DNA from: Bordetella parapertussis
Lineage (GTDB): Bacteria; Pseudomonadota; Gammaproteobacteria; Burkholderiales; SG8-41
Reading direction: 5' to 3'
DNA length: 40,671 nt
Assembly (NCBI GenBank): GCA_945864585.1
Contig: CAMBCF010000039.1
Location: forward strand, 1 to 40,671
Part shown: positions 16,140 through 24,040 of the stretch, one piece after another
Position numbering within the stretch: position 1 is the stretch's first letter
Layout: each line of letters starts with the position of its first letter
Program-made: the position numbers and the translations under genes
The notes under the pieces: model-generated
What the model was told of the DNA's origin: nothing
Databases searched by the model: none
Seen by the model: only the letters and a program-made list of their open reading frames with translations

Positions 16140-17102
16140 TCATACTCCAAGCTGCGCCCGCCCATGCGCGGGCCGGCTCAGCGCATCCGGCGCCTCATAA
16201 GGCTGGTGGCCTTCGACTTGCGCGGCGTAGAGCACGCGGCGGCTTTCGGGATCGAAGCCGTCACGGCGATGCACGGTGGCGCGGTTGTCCCAAACCACCA
16301 CGTCACCTTTGTTCCAGCGATGAGTGTAGCAAAAGCGCGGCTGTGTGCCATAGGCCCACAGTTCATCGAGAAACGCCTCGGAATCTTCCAGCGTCATGCC
16401 ATTGACGTAGGCCGCGTGCCTGCGGCCCAGGAACAGAATGTTGCAGCCGGTTTCGGGATGCGTGGAAATAATCGGATGGCTGGGGCCGGGGGCTAGGCGT
16501 ATATCGTCGGACAATGAGGCGCCGGGCCGCAGCTTCATCGCGGTGTCCACGATATTGCCCTGCTTGATGGTCTTGCCTGACAAACGCCGCTTGTAGTCGG
16601 CGGGCAGTGCGTCGTAAGCCGCATAAGCGTTTAAAAACAATGTGTTACCGCCACGATCCTGTGGCGGCACTTCCATCGCCACCAGCATGCGCGCGGCGGT
16701 GGGGCGCTCTTTAAATGAGAAGTCTGAGTGCCACACGATTTCGCCATCACCGAGGATGCCCACTGGTTTGCCGTTCTCGCGCACATTGGTGACGACAGTG
16801 ACTTCGGGCGGCAGCTGGAATAATTGGTTGGCGGTGCGCTCTTCGAGATTGCGCTGATGCAGGCCCGATGAACTTACCGGCGTGCCGAAACGCTTGACCA
16901 GTGTCACCAGGTCTTCTGCGGTCAGGGTTTGCGCTTTAAAAACCAGCAGCACATGATGCAGCCACGCTTGGTGCAGTTGTTTGAACGTGATGTCATTCAG
17001 TTGCCGCAGATCAAGCCCGTGCACCTGCGCGCCGAGCGCGGCGTTCGCAGCAATGATTTCATATTCAAGCACATCATTTTCCGGGTGTGTGGTAGCTGTC
17101 AC
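16140..17102 (-). CDS. TauD/TfdA-family Fe(II)/2-oxoglutarate dioxygenase
   Basis: The product is 320 residues. The metal triad is visible as the HxD of WHSDFSF (His125, Asp127) and the distal His278 in WDNRATVHRRDGF, with Arg289 as the likely 2-oxoglutarate ligand. The family hydroxylates taurine, 2,4-D or related substrates. The start GTG at 17102 is decided by the MITE next to it: removing the insertion restores GGAGGG eight bases upstream, and the present copy keeps GAGGG. Longer N-termini starting at 17171 would be encoded by the MITE. It sits downstream of a two-subunit TPP decarboxylase, suggesting a joint pathway for an acidic sulfonate, phosphonate or similar compound; that role is inference. 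Confidence 0.88.
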   Translation of the reverse strand: MTATTHPENDVLEYEIIAANAALGAQVHGLDLRQLNDITFKQLHQAWLHHVLLVFKAQTLTAEDLVTLVKRFGTPVSSSGLHQRNLEERTANQLFQLPPEVTVVTNVRENGKPVGILGDGEIVWHSDFSFKERPTAARMLVAMEVPPQDRGGNTLFLNAYAAYDALPADYKRRLSGKTIKQGNIVDTAMKLRPGASLSDDIRLAPGPSHPIISTHPETGCNILFLGRRHAAYVNGMTLEDSEAFLDELWAYGTQPRFCYTHRWNKGDVVVWDNRATVHRRDGFDPESRRVLYAAQVEGHQPYEAPDALSRPAHGRAQLGV

Positions 17103-17269
17103 GATGCTGCCCTCAGGGTAAATTTGTTCTATGAAATTTATGATGAAAATCAATGACGGTAGAGTGGGCACGCTTTTGTGCCCACGCGGATACCAAACCG
17201 CGTGGGCAGACGATAAACCTGTCCGCCCACGCTATTCTCTGAGAACAAATTTACCCTGATGCTGCCCTC
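17103..17269. mobile_element. 143-bp MITE with 16-bp TIRs and 12-bp target duplication
   Basis: The element spans 17115-17257. Its ends are a perfect 16-bp inverted pair, AGGGTAAATTTGTTCT (17115-17130) and AGAACAAATTTACCCT (17242-17257). It is flanked by a perfect 12-bp direct repeat GATGCTGCCCTC (17103-17114 and 17258-17269), the target duplication. The interior holds nested palindromes such as GTGGGCACG...CGTGCCCAC-like arms and CCGCGTGGGC. There is no transposase. A 12-bp duplication resembles IS4-type targets, but the parent element is not in the window. It separates the decarboxylase beta gene from the dioxygenase gene. Confidence 0.88.
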
Positions 17270-17276
17270 CAGTGCA

Positions 17277-17867
17277 TTAATCGAATGCTTTTGATCCCAG
17301 CAGTGCTTCACGGAAGCGGTTCTTGATATGCACGCCATCGCGCAGGCGGATCGACAGCGGATAACGGTTGGCATTCACTTTGATACTCAAAAATACCGGC
17401 CCTGCCGTATGGTAAAGCGTGGGTATCCAGGCTTTGACTTGTGCCAGCGTAGACACCGTGCCGGTTGCCGCAAAGCCTGCCGCTTTTGCCACGCCCGCCA
17501 GATCAACACCGCGACTGGTATGTGTGGGTTGGTTGCCCGTTTCGCTGTACAGCTCGTTGTCGATGATGGCGATGGACAGGTTGCGAATTTTTTCTGCACC
17601 GATGGTGGCGAGTGAACCCAGGCCCATCAGCATTTCACCATCGCCGGTGATCACCAGCACGCGGCGCTTCGGCTGCGCGAGCGCGAGCCCTACACCGATC
17701 ATCGCGGCGCCGCCCATGCCGCCCCACATATAGAACGTGTTGGGATGATCGAGCGTGCCGGCATCGTAGGACGAAGAGCCCAGGCCGGTGACGAGCAACG
17801 CATTGCCGCGTTCCGTCAGTATGGTTTTGACGGCTGCGCGGCGATCGAGTGTGGATTGTTTTGCCAT
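17277..17867 (-). CDS. TPP-dependent decarboxylase, C-terminal (beta) subunit
   Basis: A 196-residue protein corresponding to only the pyrophosphate-binding domain of a TPP enzyme. The cofactor motif is GDGEM at residues 75-79, continuing to DNELYSE at 103-109 (Asn104). This size and split match the beta subunit of sulfopyruvate decarboxylase (ComE) and related phosphonopyruvate decarboxylases. It follows the alpha-like gene with a one-base gap. The stop lies only 8 bp from the MITE target site, so the operon was contiguous with the dioxygenase gene before insertion. The actual substrate is not known. Confidence 0.85.
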   Translation of the reverse strand: MAKQSTLDRRAAVKTILTERGNALLVTGLGSSSYDAGTLDHPNTFYMWGGMGGAAMIGVGLALAQPKRRVLVITGDGEMLMGLGSLATIGAEKIRNLSIAIIDNELYSETGNQPTHTSRGVDLAGVAKAAGFAATGTVSTLAQVKAWIPTLYHTAGPVFLSIKVNANRYPLSIRLRDGVHIKNRFREALLGSKAFD

Positions 17868-17868
17868 G

Positions 17869-18405
17869 TTATTTGCTCCAATCCTTGAATCCGACTAAGC
17901 GTTGTCCGATCAGCACAGCCACCGGGCGGCAGGTCTGAAATGCCATCATTGCCGAGGCAAACACGGTTTCACCGACTAATGCGGCTTCGTTTACGTGGTT
18001 TACCACCACGCCCACATCGCCAAGCACTTTCGCCGTGCTTTGTCCCATCGGCAGTTGCCACGGATTGAATTCGCCCCATTCGCCGCGCATGGTCACCAGC
18101 GTCAGCAGCGGAAAACGGCATTCGCGTATGGTGCCCAGCATGTTAATGCAGTTGCCCACGCCCGATGACTGCATCAGCAGCGCCGCGCGCTCACCGCCCA
18201 GCCAGGCGCCGGCGAGCATGGCGACACCTTCTTCCTCGGTGGTCAGCGAAATCGCGCGCATGGTTTTGTCGGCGTGACAGCTATGGATGAGTTTGGTGTG
18301 ACCGGCGTCGGGCACATAGGCGACCTGGCGTAGGCCGAGTTGCCTGAATACTTTGTAGATGTCCAGCGGCCAGCTTGGCGCTGCGGTTTTTCGTAATGCT
18401 TTCAA
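17869..18405 (-). CDS. TPP-dependent decarboxylase, N-terminal (alpha) subunit
   Basis: A 178-residue protein matching the pyrimidine-binding domain (ComD-like alpha subunit of sulfopyruvate decarboxylase). The catalytic Glu is in SLTTEEEGVAMLAGAWLGG near residue 58, followed by LLMQSSGVGNCINMLGTI. With the GDG-containing beta subunit it would form the complete active site at the interface. In the family the reaction is decarboxylation of a 3-substituted pyruvate. It is the first enzyme gene of the operon, downstream of a Bug gene from which it is separated by an inverted repeat at 18449-18534. Confidence 0.85.
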   Translation of the reverse strand: MKALRKTAAPSWPLDIYKVFRQLGLRQVAYVPDAGHTKLIHSCHADKTMRAISLTTEEEGVAMLAGAWLGGERAALLMQSSGVGNCINMLGTIRECRFPLLTLVTMRGEWGEFNPWQLPMGQSTAKVLGDVGVVVNHVNEAALVGETVFASAMMAFQTCRPVAVLIGQRLVGFKDWSK

Positions 18406-18448
18406 CTGAAATCTCCGTTAAACGAAAATAAAACTTCAAAAACATTTA

Positions 18449-18534
18449 GCCACAGATTTCACAGATGAACACAGATAACTTCAAATGCAAAAGCGCAGTG
18501 GGTTTAATCTGTGTTCATCTGTGAAAGCTGTGGC
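18449..18534. repeat. Inverted repeat with 28-bp arms of CACAGAT units
   Basis: The left arm (18449-18476) begins GCCACAGATTTCACAGATG and the right arm (18507-18534) is its reverse complement at 27 of 28 positions. Each arm contains CACAGAT three times at 9-10 base spacing. The 30-bp loop has no further symmetry. It lies between the Bug gene and the alpha-subunit gene of the same strand, and in RNA would form a very stable hairpin that could terminate or attenuate transcription. Confidence 0.7.
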
Positions 18535-18550
18535 AAAAAAGCCCTTGAAC

Positions 18551-19546
18551 TTAATCCATCTTCACCCCAGCCGCCTTGATCACCCCAGCCCAGCGTGCAA
18601 AATCGTCCTTGATGATTTTCGCGAACTCCGCCGGGCTGTTGCCGACGATGTTGGTGCCGGACGGCTCGAAGCGGTTGCGTACTTCGGGCAGGAACAGTAT
18701 GCGCCGCGTTTCCTGATACAGCTTATCGACGATAGCCGGTGACGTCTTCGCAGGGGCGAGCAGGCCGTACCACAGATCCGATTCAAAGCCCGCCAGTCCC
18801 GGCGTCTCGGCCACCGCGGGCACCTGGGGCAGCGAGTGCGAACGCTTTTTGCTGGACACGCCTACCACACGCACTTTGCCGCTCTCAATCAGAGGCGTTG
18901 CCGTCAGTATGCTGACGAACATGAATTTCACTTCGCCGCCGAGCAAAGCCACCAGCGCCGGTGATGCGCCCTTGTAGGGTATGTGTGTCATGTCGAGCCT
19001 GGCCATGGTGCGCAGGCTTTCGCCGGCGAGATGCGCGCCGCCGCCGTTGCCGGATGAGCCATAGTTGAATTCGCCCGGTCTGGATTTGATCAGCGCCACC
19101 AGTTCTGCCACCGATTTCGCCGGCACGGCAGGATGCAGCAACAAGGCGAAGGGCAGGGTAGCGGCTTGCGTGATCGGCGCGAAATCACGCAGCGGATCGA
19201 AGCTGATTCTGCCCAGATGCGGATTGATGACGATAGTGGCATTGGTGTTGAACAGCAGCGTGTGGCCGTCAGCCGGCGCCTTGGCCACGATGTCGGTGCC
19301 GATGTTGCCGCCGCCTCCCGCACGGTTGTCCACAATCACCGGCTGGCCCCAGGTCTCGGTGTATCGTACAGCGATGGCACGCGCCATCAAATCGGTACCG
19401 CCACCCGGAGGGAATGGAACAATCATGCGGATCGGCCGGGAAGGATAGTTGACCTGGGCATTTGTCCATCCCGTGGTAAAGATGCATGCGATGAAGGCGT
19501 ACAACAGCGCCGCACAGCAGCTGGCAGGCGCAAGAGAAAAATTCAT
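18551..19546 (-). CDS. Bug/TctC-family binding protein
   Basis: A 331-residue periplasmic binding protein. The start at 19546 gives the signal peptide MNFSLAPASCCAALLYAFIA with cleavage near WTNAQ; the open frame continues 39 codons upstream without family similarity. Motifs are YPSRPIRMIVPFPPGGGTD, VDNRAGGGGNIGTDIVAK, HIPYKGASPALVALLGGEV and FAKIIKDDFARWAGVIKAAG. It heads a run of co-oriented genes for a TPP decarboxylase and a TauD-like dioxygenase, so it may supply their substrate. The repeat at 18449-18534 could reduce expression of the enzymes relative to this abundant binding protein. Confidence 0.93.
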   Translation of the reverse strand: MNFSLAPASCCAALLYAFIACIFTTGWTNAQVNYPSRPIRMIVPFPPGGGTDLMARAIAVRYTETWGQPVIVDNRAGGGGNIGTDIVAKAPADGHTLLFNTNATIVINPHLGRISFDPLRDFAPITQAATLPFALLLHPAVPAKSVAELVALIKSRPGEFNYGSSGNGGGAHLAGESLRTMARLDMTHIPYKGASPALVALLGGEVKFMFVSILTATPLIESGKVRVVGVSSKKRSHSLPQVPAVAETPGLAGFESDLWYGLLAPAKTSPAIVDKLYQETRRILFLPEVRNRFEPSGTNIVGNSPAEFAKIIKDDFARWAGVIKAAGVKMD

Positions 19547-19699
19547 GGCATGAATACGGGTGACCCGGCAGTGACAAGCAGGTAAGTGCGCGCAAGCGTG
19601 ATGCTGAACTATACCGCAGATTGCGCGGCAACCGCTGCGCCACCGCTGGCGGGTGCGATTCAAAGTGACATGGAGGAGTCGAAATTTATACAGCGCAAA

Positions 19700-19830
19700 G
19701 AAACTCCTTCCCCTTCAGGGCGTGGGCATCTACACAACTACACTTCACAGTTCCCTCTCCCCGTTTCCGGGGCGAGGGGGTTTCTTTGAGATGTGTAAAT
19801 ACCGATGCCCTGAAGGGGAATGGACTTTCC
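19700..19830. repeat. Palindromic intergenic element with CCCTTCAGGG arms
   Basis: GAAACTCCTTCCCCTTCAGG near 19700 pairs with CCTGAAGGGGAATGGACTTT near 19810-19830. A nested stem CCCTCTCCCCGTTTCCGGGG...GAGGG lies at the centre. The core CTTCCCCTTCA and TGAAGGGGAA strings also occur in the elements at 8654-8753 and 28019-28198, indicating a shared repeat family. No coding capacity. Confidence 0.55.
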
Positions 19831-19913
19831 ATGGGGGAGATGTCCAGCTTCCACATCAGTTTGAACCGCACCCGCCGCTGGCAGTGCATGCCGTGTGCTG
19901 GTAAATTGCGGTC

Positions 19914-20582
19914 ATGATAAAAAAATTTAACACTTGGACGCTGCTGGTCGCTGTGAGTGTGGCGAGTGTAGGTGTTGTCGCCGGTGCGCAAGCGCAGCAG
20001 TTTCCGTCGCGGCCGATCCGGCTGCTCTCCGGATTCGCGCCCGGCGGGGCGACCGATATCGCCGCGCGCGTTGTGGCGCAGAAGCTGACGGAATCGCTCG
20101 GCCAGCCGATGGTTGTGGAAAATCGTCCCGGCGCCGCAGGCAATATTGCTGCGGAGATGGTCGCGCGCGGCGCGCCATCGACTGTCGCCACAGTGAGTGG
20201 CGAAGCGCAACTGATGTTCAGTTCGATTGCATCGATGCTGTCGCAGATTCAGCAGGGCCGCTTGCGCGCGCTTGCGGTGTCTTCAGCAAAGCGCAGCATC
20301 GTGTTGCCTCACGTGCCGACGGTGAGCGAAGAAGGCTTGAAAGGTTACGAAGCAAGCTCGTGGTATGGTTTGATCGTGGCGGCAGCAACGCCGCCCGCCG
20401 TTGTATCGCGTTTGAGCACCGAGACGGTGAAAGCGCTGGCGCTGGCGGATGTGAAGGAACGCCTGTCGGGTCAGGGCATAGAACCGGTGGCCGGTGGCGC
20501 GGAGGATTTTCGTAAGTATGTGCTGGCGGAAATTCCCAAGTGGGCGAAGGTGATCCGCGATACCAAAATTCCTCCGCAATGA
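19914..20582 (+). pseudogene. Bug-family binding protein with ~100-residue internal deletion
   Basis: The frame encodes 222 residues instead of the usual ~320. It opens with a good signal peptide (MIKKFNTWTLLVAVSVASVG to AQAQQ), then FPSRPIRLLSGFAPGGATD and VVENRPGAAGNIAAEMVARG. It then jumps directly to APSTVATVSGEAQLMFSS, which in intact Bugs belongs about 100 residues further on, after the VPYKG segment. The C-terminal lobe continues normally through LRALAVSSAKRS to WAKVIRDTK. Thus one in-frame deletion removes most of the first lobe and hinge, near nucleotide 20175. The ligand site cannot be intact. It precedes the GMC oxidoreductase and may once have been its operon's binding protein. 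Confidence 0.75.
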
Positions 20583-20629
20583 TTTTTTATGTAAGTATCT
20601 GTTTTTAAACAATTTTATTGAATAACTCT

Positions 20630-22273
20630 ATGTACGTCAAATCCATACCCGACAACGCTGAATTTGATTACGTCATCGTCGGCGCCGGTTCCGCTGGTTG
20701 CGTGTTGGCGGATCGATTGTCGGCGAATGGCCGGCATCAGGTGCTGCTGCTCGAAGCGGGCGGCCGCGACACCAGTTTCAACATCAAGGTGCCGCTGTAC
20801 GTGGCGCATGTGCTCAACGATGAAAGTCTGATCTGGCCTTATATGACCGAGCCGCAAACACATCTCAACGGTCAGCCGCAGCGCTGGACGCGCGGGCGGG
20901 TGATCGGCGGTTGCAGTTCGATTAACGGCAATCTGTTCGTGCGCGGCGATCCGAAGGAGTACGAGCACTGGCGCGAGTTGGGCTGCGCCGGCTGGGGTTA
21001 TGCGGACATGATGCCGTATTTCAAAAAGCTTGAAGATTTTCCCGAGGGCGATCAGGCAGTGCGTGGCAGCGGCGGGCCTATCCATTGCACGCCGCTGACG
21101 AAATTTGATCCGCTGTCGGATGCTTTTCTCGAGGCCTGCGGCGAAGCGGGCTACCGCAAACTGGATGACTATAACGACGGCAGCTACGAAGGCGCGTTTT
21201 ATTTGCAGTATTCGACGCGCAACGGCTGGCGCAACAGCACGCCGGTGGGGTATCTCAATCCGTCTCTAAAGCGGCCGAATCTGACGGTGCTGCCGAATGC
21301 CAGCGTGACGCGCGTGATGCTGGAAGGAGACAGCAAGCGCGCCACAGGCATTGTCTATCGCATGGGAGAACTCAACCTTCAGGTCAAAGCGCGCCGCGAA
21401 GTATTGCTTTCTGCGGGTCCATTGGCATCACCCAGGCTGCTGGAATTGTCCGGCATCGGCAACAGCGCGTTATTGCAGAAGCATGGCATTCATGTGCAGC
21501 ACCATCTGCCGGGCGTGGGCGAGAACCTGCGCGATCATCCGAATACGCGGGTCACCTATGAGTGCTCGCAGCCGATCACCATCAACGACGTGCTGCGCAG
21601 CCCGTGGCTCAAAATGAAGGAGGGTCTGCGCTTCATCTTCAAGCGCGAAGGGTTGCTGACGATTTGTTCGGCGACGGCGCAGATGAATCATCGCAGCAGC
21701 GACAAGGTGGCGCAACCTGATCTCGTACTGCGATTGCTGCCGCTTTCCGGCAAGGATCGTTATGCGCGTACCCCCGACAAGGGACTCGATCCGCATCCGG
21801 GTTTTACGCTCGGTGTCACGCTATTGCAGCCGCACTCGCGCGGCACCTGCCACATTCAGTCCAACGATCCGTTGCAGCAGGCCGCCATGGATCCGAAATA
21901 TTTGTCGCACGAAGCGGATGCGCAGTTGTTTCTGGACGGCATACGCGTGGCGCGCAAGGTCGCGCAACAATCGGCGCTAAAATCACTGATAGTGCGCGAG
22001 ACGAGACCGGGGCCGGATGTCAATGACGACGCCGGCTTGCTGGATTACATGCGCGGCACCATACAAACAAGCTGGCATATGGTGGGCACCTGCAAGATGG
22101 GCGTCGATGCCGATGTGGTAGTTGATCCGCAGTTGCGCGTGAAGGGCATTGCCGGACTGCGTGTGATCGATTCGTCGATCTGCCCGACGATCCCGTCGTC
22201 GAATACGAATATTCCGTCGATTGCGATTGGCGAGAAAGGGGCGGATATGGTGCTGGCAGCGGCGGGTGAGTGA
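20630..22273 (+). CDS. GMC-family FAD-dependent oxidoreductase
   Basis: A glucose-methanol-choline oxidoreductase of 547 residues from ATG 20630 (a TTG at 20618 would add four). The FAD-binding motif DYVIVGAGSAGCVLADRLS is near the N-terminus. The second GMC signature GRVIGGCSSINGNLFVRG is near residue 89, and GPLASPRLLELSGIG is the PROSITE-type second signature. The active-site His is in SWHMVGTCKMG, with an Asn in PSSNTNIPSIAIGEKGADM closing the protein. Members oxidise alcohols such as choline, glucose or polyethylene glycol. The gene is 34 bp upstream of the selenoprotein gene. Confidence 0.93.
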   Translation: MYVKSIPDNAEFDYVIVGAGSAGCVLADRLSANGRHQVLLLEAGGRDTSFNIKVPLYVAHVLNDESLIWPYMTEPQTHLNGQPQRWTRGRVIGGCSSINGNLFVRGDPKEYEHWRELGCAGWGYADMMPYFKKLEDFPEGDQAVRGSGGPIHCTPLTKFDPLSDAFLEACGEAGYRKLDDYNDGSYEGAFYLQYSTRNGWRNSTPVGYLNPSLKRPNLTVLPNASVTRVMLEGDSKRATGIVYRMGELNLQVKARREVLLSAGPLASPRLLELSGIGNSALLQKHGIHVQHHLPGVGENLRDHPNTRVTYECSQPITINDVLRSPWLKMKEGLRFIFKREGLLTICSATAQMNHRSSDKVAQPDLVLRLLPLSGKDRYARTPDKGLDPHPGFTLGVTLLQPHSRGTCHIQSNDPLQQAAMDPKYLSHEADAQLFLDGIRVARKVAQQSALKSLIVRETRPGPDVNDDAGLLDYMRGTIQTSWHMVGTCKMGVDADVVVDPQLRVKGIAGLRVIDSSICPTIPSSNTNIPSIAIGEKGADMVLAAAGE

Positions 22274-22307
22274 CCAGTTCAGATAATGTTGAAGTGAAGG
22301 AAATCAG

Positions 22308-24011
22308 ATGAACGAAAAAATGGGTGTCGTCAGCCCCGAAGGTTTGCAACTGCGTTTGTTGAGCGGTGTCAGCCGTCACCTCGATACACTGGAGGGCAAG
22401 ACTATCGGCGAGGTCTACAACAACCACTTCAAGGGCGAACAGATGTTTCGCGCCTATCGCCGGTTGTTGAAGCAAAAGTATCCGGGCGTGAAAATCATTC
22501 CCTACGATAAGTTTCCGACGATCTACGTCGGTGGTGATCCGGTTTCGCAACACAACGATGCAAAACAAGCGGCGGCGCTGGCCGTAGAGTGGGGTTGCGA
22601 CGCGATTATCACGGGTAACGGTGGGTGAGGCACCTGCACCCCGGCCTCGGTGAGGCCGGCAGCAGAAGCCGAAAAACTCGGTATCCCGAGTGTGGTGATT
22701 ACTACCACCGGATTTACCGTCATCGCCAAGGCAGCGGGCAAGGCGCAAGGCGTAACGGGGCTGCGCGTTGCCGAATATCCCGGTGCAGTTGGCGTTCATG
22801 CTGAAGCGCTGGTGGAAAAAAATGTAGAGGAGGTACTGTTTGAGCGGATCATCGATGAACTGACGCAGCCCAGAGTGGGTGAGATGCAAGACGCATCGAC
22901 GGATTCCAAACGCGCCAACGCTATCGTTTTTGTAGGCACGTTTGACGAAATCAACGAGCACTTCAGGCAGCAGCTGTGGTCGGATGAGTTGCCGATTATT
23001 CCGCCTACAATGGAGCGGGTCGAGGCGTTTCTCAAGCACACCCGTCGTGCGCCGGATGAGCAAATTGCCGTTCTGCCGCAGGCAAATCTAGCTGCGACGC
23101 CGCGTAATATTGCCGCTAATGCGGTGATGGCGGGATGCCGTCCTGAACACCTGCCAGTATTGATCGCGGCGGTGGAAGCAATAGCGGACAATGACTACAA
23201 CCTGAATAACATCGGCAGCACCTGGGGTGTGCTGCCGTTTCTGCTGATCAATGGGCCTGCCGCCAAAAAGCTCGGCATTGAAAACGGCGCGCAGCTCGTC
23301 AATAAGGGCGCCAATCCAGCGTTGGGCCGGGCGCTTGGGCTGATCATCAAGAATATCGCGGGCTACAAGCTGGGTCGCAACTACATGGGCACGTTCGGTT
23401 ATCCGATGAATTTTGTGGTCGCTGAAAACGAGGACGAGTGTCCGTGGGAGCCGTATCACGTTGAACATGGCTTTGCTAAACAGGACAGCACTGTCACCGC
23501 CTGCGGCACGGTCACCTGGGGCTGGCCGCCAGCGATTTACGGCACACCGAATAAAACGGCTGCCGAGAGCGCGCTTGAATTTTTGAGTATCGAAGTGACC
23601 AAGAAGCCGTGCCTCGCGCGGCTGGTGGAACGCGGGCCGCAGGGTTTTAGAAACATGATCACCTTCCTACTTGCCCCGCCGATCGCCAAAGCACTGGCAA
23701 ACGCGGGTTACACCAAGCAAAAAATCCGCGAGTATGTGTACGAACATGCCCGCGTGAGCAGCAAGGAACTGGAATTTCTGATCGAGTACGGGCACTCGGA
23801 GGCGTTCAAAATTTCCGACATGGTGGAACGCGGGCTGCTTCCCAAGGCGTATCTGGTGAAGCAGGACGAGTTGGTGCAGGTGCTGCCCAGTCCTGATGTG
23901 ATCAACATTGTGGTTTGTGGTGATCCTGACCGCAACCGGGCGATGGTGCTGTGGGGTGGTTATGTGAGCCCGGTCACCAAAAAAATAGATATCGCACGTC
24001 ATAATTCATAA
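22308..24011 (+). CDS. Probable selenoprotein, UGSC-type family, with in-frame UGA at codon 107
   Basis: A single frame of 568 codons contains one internal TGA (22626-22628). Before it the frame reads DAIITGNGG and after it GTCTPAS, RPAAEAEKLGIPSVVITTTG, with unbroken family-like sequence, so the protein is 567 residues with Sec107 in the motif Sec-Gly-Thr-Cys. This fits the known UGSC (seleno)protein family (Sec-Gly-Ser-Cys, often Cys-Gly-x-Cys). A stem-loop directly after the TGA fits a bacterial SECIS. Residues 1-170 form the UGSC-type region; the C-terminal ~390 residues have conserved-looking segments (AANAVMAGCRPEHLPVLIAA, NLNNIGSTWGVLPFLLINGP) of no function known to me. AAGGAA precedes the ATG. 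A nonsense mutation is the alternative. It lies between GMC oxidoreductase and enolase-superfamily genes with 34- and 29-bp gaps, so it is probably co-expressed. Confidence 0.85.
22641..22659 (+). promoter_or_regulatory. Putative bacterial SECIS stem-loop
   Basis: CCGGCCTC (22641-22648) and GAGGCCGG (22652-22659) form a perfect 8-bp stem capped by GGT (22649-22651). The loop is at +21 to +23 after the TGA; the GGU of the E. coli fdhF SECIS is at +19 to +21. Lower pairs CTG/CAG and GGC/GCC could extend it. The hairpin forces a rare AGG arginine codon, which is consistent with selection for RNA structure. Confidence 0.75.
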
Positions 24012-24040
24012 AAACACATTAAAAACAAATACTTACGATA

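Noticed and set aside
17103-17171. N-terminal extension of the TauD protein from 17171
   Set aside because: It is encoded by the inserted MITE; the original GTG start with its Shine-Dalgarno is at 17102.
22626-22628. Simple nonsense mutation in the UGSC-like gene
   Set aside because: The Cys three residues after it, the matching SECIS-like hairpin and continuous downstream coding quality make recoding more likely, though a mutation cannot be excluded without the genome.
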